Positions 1 through 10,865 are shown, numbered from the stretch's first letter. The stretch: DNA of 64,000 nucleotides from Phytopseudomonas flavescens (GCF_900100535.1 NZ_FNDG01000001.1:124001-188000), one strand, 5' to 3'. Numbers and translations are program-made. The notes: generated by a model not told the origin, from the sequence alone.

Positions 1-1043
1 TGATCACCATCGTCTGGGTCAGCTATGCGGTGGTGTTCTTCGGCACCATCATCAAGCGCCACGTTCGCCACATCTACGTCGGCAACTGGTTCTTCGGCGC
101 GTTCATCCTCACCGTCGCACTGCTGCACGTGGTCAACAACCTGGAAGTGCCGGTGACGCTGACCAAGTCCTATTCGTTGTATGCCGGCGCCACCGACGCA
201 ATGATCCAGTGGTGGTACGGCCACAACGCCGTGGGCTTCTTTCTCACCGCCGGCTTCCTGGGGATGATGTATTACTTCGTGCCCAAGCAGGCCGGGCGCC
301 CGGTCTATTCGTATCGCCTGTCCATCGTGCACTTCTGGGCGCTGATCACCGTGTACATCTGGGCCGGCCCGCACCACCTGCACTACACCGCGCTGCCGGA
401 CTGGGCGCAGAGCCTGGGCATGGTGATGTCGCTGGTGCTGCTGGCGCCGAGCTGGGGCGGCATGATCAACGGCATGATGACCCTCTCGGGTGCCTGGCAT
501 AAGTTGCGCACCGACCCGATCCTGCGCTTCCTGGTGGTCTCCCTGGCGTTCTACGGCATGTCCACCTTCGAAGGGCCGATGATGGCCATCAAGACCGTCA
601 ACGCCCTCTCCCACTACACCGACTGGACCATCGGCCACGTCCACGCCGGCGCCCTGGGCTGGGTCGCCATGATCACCATCGGCTCGCTCTATCACCTGAT
701 TCCCAAGGTATTCGGCCGCGAACAGATGCACAGCATCGCCCCGATCAACGCGCACTTCTGGCTGGCCACCATCGGCACCGTGCTGTACATCGCCGCGATG
801 TGGGTCAACGGCATCGCCCAGGGCCTGATGTGGCGTGCGGTGAACAGCGACGGCACCCTCACCTACTCCTTCGTCGAAGCACTGGAGGCCAGCCACCCGG
901 GCTTCGTGGTGCGGGTGATCGGCGGCGCGATCTTCTTCGCCGGCATGCTGCTGATGGCCTGGAACACCTGGCAGACCGTGCGCACCAGCAAGCCGGCCGA
1001 ACGGCAAGCCGCCGCGCAATTCTCGGTAGAAGGGGCCCACTGA
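1..1043 (+). CDS. ccoN: cbb3 cytochrome c oxidase subunit I, 5' truncated (distal operon, cco-2 by position)
   Basis: Catalytic heme-copper subunit of the high-affinity cbb3 terminal oxidase in the inner membrane. The frame is open from the first bases of the window. Compared with the complete second copy, about the first 130 residues, including the low-spin heme ligand region, lie outside. The visible part has the [10 protein letters not shown] segment with the CuB ligand His, the [11 protein letters not shown] segment (cross-linked Tyr and two CuB His), and [10 protein letters not shown] with the two heme-ligand His. Its stop overlaps the ccoO start (TGATG). A 125-base stretch (516-640) is identical to the second ccoN. 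In P. aeruginosa the cco copy farther from ccoG is the Anr-induced cco-2; the promoter here is outside the window. Confidence 0.97.
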   Translation, partial: ITIVWVSYAVVFFGTIIKRHVRHIYVGNWFFGAFILTVALLHVVNNLEVPVTLTKSYSLYAGATDAMIQWWYGHNAVGFFLTAGFLGMMYYFVPKQAGRPVYSYRLSIVHFWALITVYIWAGPHHLHYTALPDWAQSLGMVMSLVLLAPSWGGMINGMMTLSGAWHKLRTDPILRFLVVSLAFYGMSTFEGPMMAIKTVNALSHYTDWTIGHVHAGALGWVAMITIGSLYHLIPKVFGREQMHSIAPINAHFWLATIGTVLYIAAMWVNGIAQGLMWRAVNSDGTLTYSFVEALEASHPGFVVRVIGGAIFFAGMLLMAWNTWQTVRTSKPAERQAAAQFSVEGAH

Positions 1044-1651
1044 TGAAACACGAAATCGTCGAAAAGAACGTCGGCCTGATGGCCCTGCTGATGGTCCTGG
1101 CCGTGAGCATCGGCGGCCTGACACAGATCGTCCCGCTGTTCTTCCAGGACGTGGTCAACGAGCCGGTCGCCGGCATGCAGCCCTACACCGCGCTGCAGCT
1201 CGAGGGCCGCGACGTGTACATCAAGGAAGGCTGCGTCGGCTGCCATTCGCAGATGATCCGTCCGTTCCGCGCCGAGACCGAGCGCTACGGCCACTACTCG
1301 GTGGCCGGCGAAAGCGTCTGGGACCACCCTTTCCTGTGGGGCTCCAAACGCACCGGGCCGGATCTGGCCCGTGTCGGCAGCCGTTACTCGGACGAGTGGC
1401 ACCGTGCGCACCTGTACAACCCGCGCAACGTGGTACCGGAGTCGAAGATGCCGGCCTACCCCTGGCTGGTGGAGAACACCCTCGACGGCAAGGATACCGC
1501 CGCCAAGCTCAAGGCCATGCGCCTGCTCGGCGTGCCCTACAGCGACGAAGACATCGCCGGTGCCGCGGCTGCGGTGAAGGGCAAGACCGAGATGGACGCC
1601 CTGGTCGCCTACCTGCAAGTACTCGGCACTGCCTTGAAAAACAAGAGGTGA
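1043..1651 (+). CDS. ccoO: cbb3 oxidase subunit II, mono-heme cytochrome c (distal operon)
   Basis: Membrane-anchored c-type cytochrome that passes electrons from CcoP to CcoN. It is 202 residues long, normal for the family. One transmembrane anchor lies at about residues 11-33, followed by a periplasmic domain with the heme motif CVGCH (Cys64, Cys67, His68). The ATG start overlaps the ccoN stop by one base, which implies translational coupling. Bases 1124-1329 match the second ccoO without a single difference, including third codon positions. Confidence 0.97.
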   Translation: MKHEIVEKNVGLMALLMVLAVSIGGLTQIVPLFFQDVVNEPVAGMQPYTALQLEGRDVYIKEGCVGCHSQMIRPFRAETERYGHYSVAGESVWDHPFLWGSKRTGPDLARVGSRYSDEWHRAHLYNPRNVVPESKMPAYPWLVENTLDGKDTAAKLKAMRLLGVPYSDEDIAGAAAAVKGKTEMDALVAYLQVLGTALKNKR

Positions 1652-1655
1652 TCCC

Positions 1656-1841
1656 ATGCTTTTCGACCTGATCGACATCGGCATGCTGCGTGGCATCGGG
1701 ACCGCTCTGGTGCTGATCGCCTTCACCTGCGTGACCCTGTGGGCCTACAGCGGCAAACGCACCAAGGCCTTCGACGAAGCGGCCAAGCTGCCCTTCGCCG
1801 ATGAACCCAACACTGCAGTATCGAGGAAAAATACCCCATGA
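1656..1841 (+). CDS. ccoQ: cbb3 oxidase small subunit CcoQ (distal operon)
   Basis: A 61-residue single-span membrane protein that stabilises the CcoNO-CcoP complex in known cbb3 oxidases. One hydrophobic helix lies at about residues 12-30. It is followed by the basic YSGKRTKAF segment and an acidic tail with LPFADEP, also present in the second copy. It starts four bases after ccoO and overlaps the ccoP start by four bases (ATGA). Too short for catalytic motifs; the call rests on position and on similarity to the second copy. Confidence 0.93.
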   Translation: MLFDLIDIGMLRGIGTALVLIAFTCVTLWAYSGKRTKAFDEAAKLPFADEPNTAVSRKNTP

Positions 1842-2767
1842 GCACCTTCTGGAGCTGGTACATCACGCTGTTGACGGTTGGCAGCCTGGTCGCATTGTTC
1901 TGGTTGCTGTTCGCTACCCGCAAAGGCGAGCGCAAGAACACCACCGATCAGACCATGGGACACTCCTTCGACGGCATCGAGGAGTACGACAACCCCCTGC
2001 CACGCTGGTGGTTCATGCTGTTCCTCGGCACGCTGATCTTCGCTGCCGGCTACCTCGCGCTGTATCCAGGCCTGGGCAACTTCAAGGGGTTGCTGCCTGG
2101 CTATGACGACGGCTGGACGCAAGTGGCCCAGTGGCAGCATGAGGTGGCCAAGGCCGACGCCCAGTACGGGCCGATATTCGCCCGCTACTCGGCCATGCCC
2201 CTGGAGCAGGTGGCGCGGGACGAGCAGGCGCTGAAGATGGGCGGCCGGCTGTTCGCCACCTATTGCTCGATCTGCCATGGCTCGGACGCCAAGGGCGCAG
2301 TGGGCTTTCCCAATCTGACGGATCGGGACTGGCGCTGGGGCGGCGAGGCCGAAACCATCAAGACCACCATCCTCAACGGGCGCATCGGCGTAATGCCGGC
2401 CTGGGGCCAGGTGCTCGGCGACGACGGCGTTCGCAACGTGGCGGCTTATGTGCGCAATGGCTTGGCCAAACTGCCGTTGCCGGAAGGCAGCAATGCCGAC
2501 CTGGCAAAGGGCAAGCAGCTGTACGACAGCACCTGTGTGGCCTGCCATGGTCCGACCGGCAGCGGCATGGCCCTGCTCGGTGCACCGAACCTGACCCACC
2601 CGGGTGGCTGGATCTACGGTTCGAGCCTGGCGCAGTTGCAACAAACCATCCGCTACGGCCGCAATGGCCAGATGCCCGCCCAGGAGCACTACCTGGGTAA
2701 CGACAAGGTGCACTTGCTGGCCGCCTATGTGCTGAGCCTGAGCCGCACGCAGGAAGCGCCCAAGTAA
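1838..2767 (+). CDS. ccoP: cbb3 oxidase subunit III, di-heme cytochrome c (distal operon)
   Basis: Periplasmic di-heme cytochrome that accepts electrons from soluble cytochrome c and feeds CcoO. It has 309 residues. Two N-terminal hydrophobic helices (about 6-26 and 57-76) flank a conserved cytoplasmic segment with DNPLPRWW. Two heme c motifs follow, CSICH (143-147) and CVACH (233-237), each in a small cytochrome fold ending in a methionine region (VMPAWG, QMPAQ). It is the last gene of the first operon. It is clearly more diverged from its paralogue than ccoN and ccoO are. Confidence 0.97.
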   Translation: MSTFWSWYITLLTVGSLVALFWLLFATRKGERKNTTDQTMGHSFDGIEEYDNPLPRWWFMLFLGTLIFAAGYLALYPGLGNFKGLLPGYDDGWTQVAQWQHEVAKADAQYGPIFARYSAMPLEQVARDEQALKMGGRLFATYCSICHGSDAKGAVGFPNLTDRDWRWGGEAETIKTTILNGRIGVMPAWGQVLGDDGVRNVAAYVRNGLAKLPLPEGSNADLAKGKQLYDSTCVACHGPTGSGMALLGAPNLTHPGGWIYGSSLAQLQQTIRYGRNGQMPAQEHYLGNDKVHLLAAYVLSLSRTQEAPK

Positions 2768-3114
2768 CGCGTTGGCCAGAGCAGCCGTAGCCTGACGTTG
2801 AGCGCAGCGATGCCCAGGAGCAATCCCGGGTTTCGCTTCGCTCTACCCAGGCTACAAAAAGCCAGCCCCATGCCCGGCGCCCGTCCGTAGCCTGGCGTTG
2901 AGTGCAGCGATACCCAGGGAGCAATCTCTCGGTTCCTGCATCTGCAAGCCACCATCAGCAAGTCCAGCCCCCTCTCCTGCCGGCACGCTGCCCGCCAGAA
3001 AGCTTGCACCACATTTCCCACGCATTGCACCGCCCGAGCTCGTCGGGGGATACTCGCGCCGCCCAAAATATCTACCGCCCCATCGGCAGCACCCAGCCCA
3101 GCGTGGAACCCAGC
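2768..3114. other. intergenic region between the two cco operons
   Basis: 347 bases without a convincing gene. The first half holds a palindromic GTAGCC repeat unit and a second half-unit, annotated separately. The second half should carry the promoter of the proximal operon. I looked for an Anr/FNR box (TTGAT-N4-ATCAA) and found none, which fits the constitutive expression known for cco-1 in P. aeruginosa. An open frame reaching back to 2902 is an upstream extension of ccoN with no similarity to CcoN. Confidence 0.7.
2787..2855. repeat. palindromic GTAGCC repeat, full unit, with a half unit at 2887-2930
   Basis: The unit begins GTAGCCTG and ends CAGGCTAC, so the ends are inverted copies of each other. 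Inside is a GTTGAGCGCAGCGATGCCCAGG-like segment. A second left half begins at 2887 (GTAGCCTGGCGTTGAG) and repeats about 40 bases with few changes, but lacks the right arm. This matches the style of intergenic palindromic (REP-like) repeats in Pseudomonas. No transposase is nearby. Confidence 0.75.
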
Positions 3115-4569
3115 ATGAGCCCAGCAAGCAGCCCGGCTGCGTATAACTACAAGGTCGTCCGCCAGTTCGCCGTGATGACGGTAGTCTGGGGGGTGGTCGG
3201 TATGGCGCTGGGGGTGTTCATCGCTGCGCAGCTGGTATGGCCACAATTGAACCTGGGCATGGAGTGGACGAGCTTCGGTCGCCTGCGCCCCCTGCACACC
3301 AATGCGGTGATCTTCGCCTTCGGCGGCTGCGCGCTGTTCGCCACCAGCTATTACGTGGTACAGCGTACCTGTCAGGTTCGGCTGCTGTCCGACCGCCTGG
3401 CGGCCTTTACCTTCTGGGGCTGGCAGACGGTGATCGTCGGCGCGGTGATCAGCCTGCCGCAGGGCTACACGAGCAGCAAGGAATACGCCGAGCTGGAATG
3501 GCCGATCGACATCCTCCTGGGCATCGTCTGGCTGGTGTACATGGTGGTGTTCTTCGGCACCATCGCCAGGCGCAGAACGCGCCACATCTATGTCGCCAAC
3601 TGGTTCTTCGGCGCCTTCATCCTGGTTACCGGCATGCTGCACGTGGTCAACAGCGCGGCGGTGCCGGTCAGCCTGTTCAAGTCGTACTCGACCTACGCCG
3701 GGGCCACCGACGCGATGATCCAGTGGTGGTACGGCCACAACGCCGTGGGCTTCTTCCTGACCACCGGCTTTCTGGGGATGATGTACTACTTCGTGCCCAA
3801 GCAGGCCGGGCGCCCGGTCTACTCCTATCGCCTGTCCATCGTGCATTTCTGGGCGCTGATCACCCTGTACATCTGGGCCGGCCCGCACCACCTGCACTAC
3901 ACCGCGCTGCCGGACTGGGCGCAGAGCCTCGGCATGGTCATGTCGATTATCCTCCTGGTGCCGAGCTGGGGCGGCATGATCAACGGCATGATGACCCTCT
4001 CGGGCGCCTGGCATAAGCTGCGCACCGATCCGATCCTGCGCTTCCTGGTGGTCTCCCTGGCGTTCTACGGCATGTCCACCTTCGAAGGGCCGATGATGGC
4101 CATCAAGACCGTCAACGCCCTCTCCCACTACACCGACTGGACCATCGGCCACGTGCATGCCGGGGCGTTGGGCTGGGTGGCGATGATCACCATCGGCTCG
4201 CTGTATCACCTGATTCCCCAGGTCTTCGGCCGCGCACAGATGCACAGCTTGGCGGCGATCCACGTGCACTTCTGGCTGGCCACCGTCGGCACCGTGCTGT
4301 ACATCGTCGCGATGTGGGTCAACGGCATCACCCAGGGCCTGATGTGGCGAGCGGTGAACGAGGACGGCACCCTCACCTATTCGTTCGTCGAGTCCCTGGA
4401 GGCCAGCCACTACGGCTACCTGGTGCGCATGGTCGGCGGCGCGATCTTCTTCAGCGGCATGCTGCTGATGGCCTGGAACACCTGGCTGACCATCCGCGCC
4501 GCCCAGCCTGAACAGTACCAGGCCGCCGCACAGATTCCCGCCGCCCCCCCAGGGAGTGCCAACCGGTGA
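3115..4569 (+). CDS. ccoN: cbb3 cytochrome c oxidase subunit I (proximal operon, cco-1 by position)
   Basis: Complete catalytic subunit of the second cbb3 oxidase, 484 residues. I chose ATG 3115 because similarity to CcoN begins just after it ([10 protein letters not shown]) and a GTGGA sequence lies upstream; longer starts give unrelated residues. Key ligands are visible: His208 in YGHNAVGF (CuB), Tyr252 and His258/His259 in [11 protein letters not shown], and His346/His348 in [10 protein letters not shown] for the hemes. About twelve hydrophobic helices are expected. The stop overlaps the ccoO start by four bases (GTGA). In pseudomonads the copy next to ccoG is cco-1, the constitutive isoform. 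Confidence 0.97.
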   Translation: MSPASSPAAYNYKVVRQFAVMTVVWGVVGMALGVFIAAQLVWPQLNLGMEWTSFGRLRPLHTNAVIFAFGGCALFATSYYVVQRTCQVRLLSDRLAAFTFWGWQTVIVGAVISLPQGYTSSKEYAELEWPIDILLGIVWLVYMVVFFGTIARRRTRHIYVANWFFGAFILVTGMLHVVNSAAVPVSLFKSYSTYAGATDAMIQWWYGHNAVGFFLTTGFLGMMYYFVPKQAGRPVYSYRLSIVHFWALITLYIWAGPHHLHYTALPDWAQSLGMVMSIILLVPSWGGMINGMMTLSGAWHKLRTDPILRFLVVSLAFYGMSTFEGPMMAIKTVNALSHYTDWTIGHVHAGALGWVAMITIGSLYHLIPQVFGRAQMHSLAAIHVHFWLATVGTVLYIVAMWVNGITQGLMWRAVNEDGTLTYSFVESLEASHYGYLVRMVGGAIFFSGMLLMAWNTWLTIRAAQPEQYQAAAQIPAAPPGSANR

Positions 4570-5174
4570 AGCACGACCTCATCGAAAAGAACCTTGGCCT
4601 GATGACCCTGCTGATGGTTCTGGCCGTGAGCATCGGCGGCCTGACGCAGATCGTCCCGCTGTTCTTCCAGGACGTGGTCAACGAGCCGGTCGCCGGCATG
4701 CAGCCCTACACCGCGCTGCAGCTCGAGGGCCGCGACGTGTACATCAAGGAAGGCTGCGTCGGCTGCCATTCGCAGATGATCCGTCCGTTCCGCGCCGAGA
4801 CCGAGCGCTACGGCCACTACTCGGTGGCCGGCGAAAGCGTCTGGGACCACCCCTTCCTGTGGGGCTCCAAGCGTACCGGACCGGATCTGGCCCGGGTGGG
4901 CGGCCGCTATTCGGACGAGTGGCACCGCGTGCACCTGATCGATCCGCGCAACGTGGTGCCGGAATCGAAGATGCCGGCCTACCCCTGGCTGGTCGAGAAG
5001 AAACTGGACGGCGCGCTGACCGCCAAGAAGATGAAGGTCATGCGCGGCTTCGGTATTCCCTACAGCGATGAAGACATCGGCAAGGCCAGGGAGGCGGTCG
5101 AGGGCAGGAGCGAACTGGACGCTCTGGTGGCTTACCTGCAGGTGCTCGGCACCGCTGTCGAGAACAAACGGTGA
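4566..5174 (+). CDS. ccoO: cbb3 oxidase subunit II, mono-heme cytochrome c (proximal operon)
   Basis: Electron-transfer subunit of the second cbb3 oxidase, 202 residues. It has an N-terminal membrane anchor (about 11-33) and the heme motif CVGCH at 64-68. The start is GTG at 4566, overlapping the ccoN stop; no ATG in frame gives a full-length protein. The first three quarters are nearly identical at DNA level to the distal copy, while the C-terminal quarter (after LVEKKLDG) has drifted, a mosaic pattern. Confidence 0.97.
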   Translation: MKHDLIEKNLGLMTLLMVLAVSIGGLTQIVPLFFQDVVNEPVAGMQPYTALQLEGRDVYIKEGCVGCHSQMIRPFRAETERYGHYSVAGESVWDHPFLWGSKRTGPDLARVGGRYSDEWHRVHLIDPRNVVPESKMPAYPWLVEKKLDGALTAKKMKVMRGFGIPYSDEDIGKAREAVEGRSELDALVAYLQVLGTAVENKR

Positions 5175-5178
5175 CTGC

Positions 5179-5379
5179 ATGCCTGCCTTGCTGACCGATA
5201 TCGGCACTATCCGCGGCATCGGCACCGCCGTGGTGTTCATCGCCTTCGTCGCGGTGGTGTTCTGGGCCTACGGCGGCAAGCGCAAATCGAGCTTTGACGA
5301 GGCGGCCAACCTGCCCTTCGCCGATGAGCCGGAAGCCCGCAAGGACGGCAACGACAGCGCCGGGAGCGACAGGTCATGA
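5179..5379 (+). CDS. ccoQ: cbb3 oxidase small subunit CcoQ (proximal operon)
   Basis: 66-residue single-helix subunit. The hydrophobic stretch is at about residues 14-30, followed by [23 protein letters not shown], closely matching the other CcoQ. ATG 5179 lies four bases after the ccoO stop; a longer in-frame start inside ccoO is not credible. The 3' end overlaps the ccoP start by four bases. Confidence 0.93.
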   Translation: MPALLTDIGTIRGIGTAVVFIAFVAVVFWAYGGKRKSSFDEAANLPFADEPEARKDGNDSAGSDRS

Positions 5380-6323
5380 GTACCTTCTGGGGCGTCTACG
5401 TGGCCCTGCTCACTCTCGGTACGCTGCTGGCCGTGACCTGGCTGATATTCGCCACCCGCAAGGGCCAGCGTTCCGACAACACGGACCAGACCGTCGGCCA
5501 CAGCTTCGATGGCATCGAGGAATACGACAACCCGCTGCCTCGCTGGTGGTTCCTGCTGTTCGTCGCCACCCTGGTGTTCGCCTTCGGCTACCTGCTCCTC
5601 TATCCCGGCCTGGGCAACTTCAAGGGACTGCTGCCTGGCTACCAGGCCGGTTGGACGCAAGTCGCCCAATGGGAGCGTGAGATGGCCCTCGCCGATGCAC
5701 GCTACGGCCCGCTGTTCGCCAGCTACGCCGCCATGCCGATCGCCGACGTGGCCAAGGACGAGCAAGCGCTGAAGATCGGTGGCCGCCTGTTCGCCAACCA
5801 TTGCTCGGTGTGCCACGGCTCGGATGCCAAGGGCGCCTTCGGCTTTCCCAACCTGACCGACGATGACTGGCTGTACGGCGGCGATCCGGACACCATCAAG
5901 ACCAGCATCATGCAGGGTCGCCAAGGCGTTATGCCGGGATGGCAGCAGGTAATTGGCGACGACGGCGTGCGCGACGTCACGGGTTACGTGCGCAGCCTTT
6001 CCGGTCTGCAGAACCCGGCAGAGGTCGCCGTGGACCTCGACCGGGGCAAGCAGTTGTACGCCACCAGCTGCGCCATGTGCCACGGCCCCGCGGGCAAGGG
6101 CATGCAGGTGCTCGGCGCCCCCGACCTGACCGACAAGGTCTGGCTGTACGGCTCCAGTTTCACCCAGGTGCAGCAGACCATTGGCCATGGCCGCAACGGC
6201 CAGATGCCGGCGCAGAAGGACTTTCTCGGCAACGACAAGGTACACCTGCTGGCCGCCTACGTGTTCCAGCTGTCGCAGCGCAAGCACGAACCGGCGGCGC
6301 CACGAAGCCAGGAGAAACAATGA
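5376..6323 (+). CDS. ccoP: cbb3 oxidase subunit III, di-heme cytochrome c (proximal operon)
   Basis: 315-residue di-heme subunit. It has two N-terminal helices and heme motifs CSVCH (143-147) and CAMCH (232-236). The first 85 residues resemble the distal CcoP strongly, including [18 protein letters not shown]. The cytochrome domains differ more, suggesting different electron donors or stability. The stop overlaps the ATG of a 15-codon frame that has a strong Shine-Dalgarno sequence (see 6320-6367). Confidence 0.97.
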   Translation: MSTFWGVYVALLTLGTLLAVTWLIFATRKGQRSDNTDQTVGHSFDGIEEYDNPLPRWWFLLFVATLVFAFGYLLLYPGLGNFKGLLPGYQAGWTQVAQWEREMALADARYGPLFASYAAMPIADVAKDEQALKIGGRLFANHCSVCHGSDAKGAFGFPNLTDDDWLYGGDPDTIKTSIMQGRQGVMPGWQQVIGDDGVRDVTGYVRSLSGLQNPAEVAVDLDRGKQLYATSCAMCHGPAGKGMQVLGAPDLTDKVWLYGSSFTQVQQTIGHGRNGQMPAQKDFLGNDKVHLLAAYVFQLSQRKHEPAAPRSQEKQ

Positions 6324-6367
6324 GCGCACTGATCTGGGTCAGGGCGGGACGCCGGTGCTGCGCCTAG
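6320..6367 (+). other. 15-codon open frame after ccoP, possible decayed gene or leader peptide
   Basis: ATG at 6320 overlaps the ccoP stop (ATGA). It is preceded by AGGAG five bases upstream of the ATG, better than many real starts here. The frame encodes only [15 protein letters not shown] and then stops. The following 136 bases up to ccoG encode nothing recognisable and contain a 7-bp inverted repeat (6449-6470, GCGACCG/CGGTCGC). It could be the 5' stub of a small membrane-protein gene lost by frameshift, or a coupling peptide. No function is assigned. Confidence 0.3.
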
Positions 6368-6503
6368 GATGGTGGTGCCTGATCCCTGCGACCGGTAGCC
6401 GCAAACCCTGCCGGGATTGCTGGCGTACCATCGGCGCAGCGAACGATTGCGACCGGCACGTATCGGTCGCGACATGCCCGACCAACCGTTGTGGTAGCCA
6501 CCG

Positions 6504-7913
6504 ATGAGTGAACAGATTCCCGTCAAGAACGTCACGCCCGCAGCCGCTGGCGAGACCATCGACCTCTATGCCAGTCGCGAGAAAATCCACACCCGTGCCT
6601 TCAGTGGCTTCTACCGCAACCTGCGCCGAGCCGGTGGCGCCCTGTTGTTCATCCTCTACTTCGGTACCGTGTGGCTGAACTGGAACGGCCATCAGGCGGT
6701 GTGGTGGAACCTGCCGGAACGCAAGTTCCACATCTTCGGGGCCACCTACTGGCCACAGGATTTCGTGCTGCTCTCGGCGCTGCTGATCATCGCCGCCTTC
6801 GGGTTGTTCTTCATCACCGTCTTCGCCGGCCGCGTGTGGTGTGGCTACACCTGCCCGCAAAGCGTCTTCACGTGGATTTTCATGTGGGCGGAAAAGGTCA
6901 CCGAGGGCGACCGCAACCAGCGCATGAAGCTCGAGAAGGCGCCCATGAGCGGGACCAAGTTTCTTCGCCGCCTCGCCAAACACGGCATCTGGCTGGGCGT
7001 TTCGCTGATCACCGCGCTGACCTTCGTCGGCTACTTCTCGCCGATCCGCGAACTGCTCGGCGAGCTGGTCACCTTCGACGCCAGTGGCTGGGCGCTGTTC
7101 TGGATCGGTTTCTTCACCCTGGCCACTTACGGCAACGCCGGCTGGCTGCGCGAGCAGGTATGCATCCACATGTGCCCCTATGCGCGCTTCCAGAGCGTGA
7201 TGTTCGACCAAGACACGTTGATCGTCTCCTACGACCCGCGCCGCGGCGAAGCCCGCGGGCCGCGCAAGAAAAGCGCCGATCACAAGACCCAGGGCCTGGG
7301 TGACTGCATCGACTGCACGCTGTGCGTGCAGGTCTGTCCCACCGGCATCGACATCCGCGATGGCCTGCAGATCGAATGCATCGGCTGTGCCGCCTGCATC
7401 GACGCCTGCGACAGCATCATGGACAAGATGAACTACCCGCGCGGGCTGATCAGCTACACCACCGAGCACAACCTTTCCGGGCAACAGACCCGCTTGCTGC
7501 GCCCACGGCTGATCGGCTACGCCGTGGCGCTGCTGGCCATGCTCGCGGTGTTCGGCTGGGCGCTGCAGGCACGCTCGCTGGTGGAACTGGACGTGCTCAA
7601 GGATCGGGTACTCTACCGGGAGAACGAGCAGGGCCGGATCGAGAACGTGTATACCCTGAAGATCATGAACAAGGCGCAACGGGACGTCGTTTACCGTATC
7701 GAGGCCGACGGCCTGGATGGCCTGCTCTACGAGGGTCGCCGCGAAGTCCGCGCGCTGGCTGGAGAAGTGCTGGCGATCCCGGTGGAGCTGTCCGTCGATG
7801 CGGAGAAACTGCCGGCCAGCACCAACGACATCACCTTCCGTATCCATGCCACGGATGACGAGCGCATCCACAACGACGCCAGCAGCCGGTTCATCGGCCC
7901 CAGCGTCCGCTGA
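6504..7913 (+). CDS. ccoG: cytochrome oxidase accessory protein CcoG (polyferredoxin, FixG family)
   Basis: Membrane iron-sulfur protein needed for cbb3 biogenesis; members of the family reduce Cu(II) for delivery to the oxidase. It has 469 residues. Several membrane helices span about residues 40-210, with VWCGYTCPQ at 111-119 and CIHMCPY near 215. Two ferredoxin clusters follow: [12 protein letters not shown] near 269-281 and [12 protein letters not shown] near 291-303. The C-terminal third is a periplasmic beta domain. It opens the assembly operon ccoGHIS and lies 180 bases behind ccoP. Confidence 0.95.
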   Translation: MSEQIPVKNVTPAAAGETIDLYASREKIHTRAFSGFYRNLRRAGGALLFILYFGTVWLNWNGHQAVWWNLPERKFHIFGATYWPQDFVLLSALLIIAAFGLFFITVFAGRVWCGYTCPQSVFTWIFMWAEKVTEGDRNQRMKLEKAPMSGTKFLRRLAKHGIWLGVSLITALTFVGYFSPIRELLGELVTFDASGWALFWIGFFTLATYGNAGWLREQVCIHMCPYARFQSVMFDQDTLIVSYDPRRGEARGPRKKSADHKTQGLGDCIDCTLCVQVCPTGIDIRDGLQIECIGCAACIDACDSIMDKMNYPRGLISYTTEHNLSGQQTRLLRPRLIGYAVALLAMLAVFGWALQARSLVELDVLKDRVLYRENEQGRIENVYTLKIMNKAQRDVVYRIEADGLDGLLYEGRREVRALAGEVLAIPVELSVDAEKLPASTNDITFRIHATDDERIHNDASSRFIGPSVR

Positions 7914-7929
7914 CAGAACAGGCCCGGCC

Positions 7930-8436
7930 ATGACTGAAGACCTCCCGCCCACCCCCTGGTACAAGCAGTTCTGGCCCTGGTTCCTGATCGCCCTGCTGGG
8001 CTATTCGGTGATCCAGGGGCTGACCCTGCTGACCATCGCCACACGCAATCCGCCGGGGCTGATCGCCGACGATTACTACGACGTCGGCAAGGGCATCAAC
8101 CAGTCGCTGGAACGCGAGAACCTGGCGGTGCGCCTGCGACTGCGCGCCAGCCTCGACCTCGATGACCAGCGCGGCATCGCCGAGCTGCGCCTGCGGGGCA
8201 GCAGCGCACCGGCGCAACTGGTACTCAACCTGGTATCGCCCACCCAGCCGGAGCGCGATCGCCGCGTGGTGCTCCAGCATCAGGGTGAAGGCCTGTATCG
8301 CGGCAACCTGCAGGACAGTGTGCAAGGCCGACGCTTCGTCGAACTGATCGGCCAGGAAGGCGGCCAGGACTGGCGCCTGTTCGAGGAAGAAACCCTGCAA
8401 CCCGGCCAGAGCCTGCAACTCGGGGATGAACACTGA
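7930..8436 (+). CDS. ccoH: cbb3 oxidase assembly protein CcoH (FixH family)
   Basis: 168-residue single-pass membrane protein required for cbb3 stability and assembly. A helix at about residues 12-36 ([21 protein letters not shown]) is followed by [18 protein letters not shown], typical of FixH, and a periplasmic beta-rich domain. ATG 7930 is 16 bases after ccoG; longer in-frame starts lie inside ccoG. Its stop TGA (8434-8436) sits on top of the presumed ccoI start. Confidence 0.92.
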   Translation: MTEDLPPTPWYKQFWPWFLIALLGYSVIQGLTLLTIATRNPPGLIADDYYDVGKGINQSLERENLAVRLRLRASLDLDDQRGIAELRLRGSSAPAQLVLNLVSPTQPERDRRVVLQHQGEGLYRGNLQDSVQGRRFVELIGQEGGQDWRLFEEETLQPGQSLQLGDEH

Positions 8437-10865
8437 TCGACGCTTCAGCCTCCGGGGCGGCGCATGCCGCCCCCACGCCCTGCTACCACTGTGGCCTGCC
8501 GGTAGCCGCCGGCACGCATTTCCAGGCCGTGGTGCTGGGGCAGCCCCGCGAGATGTGCTGCCCCGGTTGCCAGGCGGTGGCGCAAACCATCGTGCAGAGC
8601 GGCCTGGAGCACTACTACAGGCACCGCAGCGAGGCTGCCAGCAATCCGCGACAATTGCCTCAGGTACTGCCAGATGAGCTGGCGCTGTACGACCGCAGCG
8701 ACGTACAACAACCCTTCGTCGAACGGCAGGGCGAGCTGAGCGAGGCGAATCTGCTCATCGAAGGCATCAGTTGCGCGGCCTGTGGCTGGCTGATCGAGAA
8801 ACACCTGCACGCCCTGCCGGGCGTAGCCGAAGCGCACCTCAACCTGTCCAGTCACCGCCTGCTGGTGCGTTGGGACGCGACCCTATTGCCGCTCAGCCAA
8901 CTGCTCGGTGAAATCCGCCGTATCGGTTACGCCGCCCACCCCTGGCAGGCCGATGCCGCTGCCGAGCAGTTGACCCGAGAAAATCGCCGGGCCATGCGCG
9001 AGCTGGGGATGGCCGGGCTGCTGTGGATGCAGGTGATGATGGCAAGCATGGCCACCTGGCCGGAATTCAATGTCGACCTCAGCGCTGAGCTGGACAGCAT
9101 ACTGCGCTGGGTCAGCCTTTTTCTCACCACCCCCATCGTCTTCTATTGTTGCGGCCAGTTCTTCCGCGGCGCCCTGCGTGCCCTGCGCACCCGCCACCTG
9201 AGCATGGACGTCTCGGTATCGCTGGCCATCGGCGGCGCCTACGCAGCGGGTATCTGGTCAACGGTCAGCGGCCACGGCGAGCTGTATTTCGACGCGGTGG
9301 GCATGTTCGCCCTGTTTCTGCTCAGCGGGCGCTACCTGGAGCGGCGCGCCCGCGAGCGCACCGCAGCGGCGACCGCGCAACTGGTCAAGCTGTTGCCGGC
9401 CTCCTGCCTGCGCCTGGACCAACGCGGCCAGAGCCAGCGCATCCTGCTCGACGAGCTGCGCCTCGGTGATCAGGTGCTGGTACCGCCCGGCGCCTTGCTA
9501 CCTGCTGACGGCCAGGTTCTACAGGGCCATTCCAGCATCGACGAATCCCTGCTCACCGGCGAATACCTGCCGCAACCCCGTACCATCGGTGATGGCGTCA
9601 CCGCTGGTACCCTCAACGTCGAAGGCCCGCTGACCGTCGAGGTACAGGCACTGGGCGACTCCACCCGGCTGTCGGCCATCGTGCGCCTGCTGGAGCGCGC
9701 CCAGAGCGAAAAACCGCGCCTGGCGGAACTCGCCGACCGGGTCGCCCAGTGGTTCCTGCTGATCGTTCTGCTGGTGGCCGCCATCGTCGGCCTGCTCTGG
9801 TGGCAGGTCGATCCCGCCCGAGCGTTCTGGGTGGTGCTCGCCCTGCTCGTGGCCACCTGCCCCTGCGCCCTCGCCCTGGCCACGCCAACCGCTCTGACCA
9901 CCGCCACCGGCACCCTGCACAAACAGGGCATGCTGCTGACCCGAGGCCACGTACTGGAGGGTCTGGAGCAGATCGACACGCTGATCGTCGACAAGACCGG
10001 CACCCTCACCGAAGGCCGCCTGACCCTGCGTGCCGTGCAACCGCTGGGCCCGCTGAGTGGCGATGCCTGCCTGGCCCTCGCCGCCGCCCTGGAAAGCCAC
10101 TCCGAGCATCCCATCGCTCGCGCTTTCGGCCATGCCGCAGCTCCCGCTGAAGCCCTGGAGAACGTCCCCGGCCTGGGCTTGCAGGGCGTGGTGGACGGTC
10201 GTCGGCTGCGCATCGGCCAGGCTGCGTTCGTCAGCGCGCTCAGCGCCAGCCCGTCACCCGACATCCCGGGTGATCAGGGCCAGTGGCTGCTACTCGGTGA
10301 TGAGCACGGCCCACTGGCCTGGTTCGTGCTCGATGATCGCCTGCGTGACGATGCCCCTGCGCTGATCGAGGCCGTCCGGGCTCGTGGCTGGCAGATTCTC
10401 CTGCTCAGTGGCGACAGCTCGCCGATGGTCGGCGAAGTGGCCGCTCGACTGGGTATCGAGCACGCCCAGGGTGGGCTGACGCCGGATGCCAAGCTGGCCA
10501 TGCTGCACGACCTGCAGAAACAAGGACGGCGCGTACTGATGCTCGGCGACGGCGTCAACGACGTTCCGGTACTCGCCGGCGCGGATATCAGCGTGGCCAT
10601 GGGCTCGGCCTCCGACCTGGCCAAGATCAATGCCGATGCCGTGCTGCTCTCCAATCGCCTGGGCAGCCTGGTCGACGCCCTGCGCCTGGCCCGCCGCACG
10701 CGCACCATCATCGTCGAGAACCTGGCCTGGGCCGGGCTGTACAATGGTTTGGTGCTGCCTTTCGCGGCCCTCGGCTGGATCACCCCGATCTGGGCCGCGC
10801 TGGGCATGTCGTTCAGTTCGTTGCTGGTGGTGCTCAATGCACTGCGCCTGGGGAAATCATCATGA
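8433..10865 (+). CDS. ccoI: copper-translocating P-type ATPase CcoI (cbb3 assembly); non-standard start
   Basis: P1B-type ATPase that supplies copper for the CcoN active site. Order of motifs: N-terminal PCYHCGLPV and CCPGCQAV metal-binding segments, heavy-metal domain with SCAACGWLI, membrane helices, [11 protein letters not shown], phosphorylation site [18 protein letters not shown], and [14 protein letters not shown]. The first ATG/GTG/TTG in frame is GTG 8529, which would delete PCYHCGLPV. The frame is open back to 8430, just after an in-frame stop. I place the start at CTG 8433 (overlapping the ccoH stop, GGGGA six bases upstream), giving 810 residues; ATC 8436 is the alternative. The gene identity is certain, the start is not. 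Confidence 0.93.
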   Translation: MIDASASGAAHAAPTPCYHCGLPVAAGTHFQAVVLGQPREMCCPGCQAVAQTIVQSGLEHYYRHRSEAASNPRQLPQVLPDELALYDRSDVQQPFVERQGELSEANLLIEGISCAACGWLIEKHLHALPGVAEAHLNLSSHRLLVRWDATLLPLSQLLGEIRRIGYAAHPWQADAAAEQLTRENRRAMRELGMAGLLWMQVMMASMATWPEFNVDLSAELDSILRWVSLFLTTPIVFYCCGQFFRGALRALRTRHLSMDVSVSLAIGGAYAAGIWSTVSGHGELYFDAVGMFALFLLSGRYLERRARERTAAATAQLVKLLPASCLRLDQRGQSQRILLDELRLGDQVLVPPGALLPADGQVLQGHSSIDESLLTGEYLPQPRTIGDGVTAGTLNVEGPLTVEVQALGDSTRLSAIVRLLERAQSEKPRLAELADRVAQWFLLIVLLVAAIVGLLWWQVDPARAFWVVLALLVATCPCALALATPTALTTATGTLHKQGMLLTRGHVLEGLEQIDTLIVDKTGTLTEGRLTLRAVQPLGPLSGDACLALAAALESHSEHPIARAFGHAAAPAEALENVPGLGLQGVVDGRRLRIGQAAFVSALSASPSPDIPGDQGQWLLLGDEHGPLAWFVLDDRLRDDAPALIEAVRARGWQILLLSGDSSPMVGEVAARLGIEHAQGGLTPDAKLAMLHDLQKQGRRVLMLGDGVNDVPVLAGADISVAMGSASDLAKINADAVLLSNRLGSLVDALRLARRTRTIIVENLAWAGLYNGLVLPFAALGWITPIWAALGMSFSSLLVVLNALRLGKSS

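Noticed and set aside
2902-3114. N-terminal extension of the second ccoN by 71 residues
   Set aside because: Extension is Pro/Ser/His-rich, unlike CcoN, and includes repeat DNA; ATG 3115 gives the normal length.
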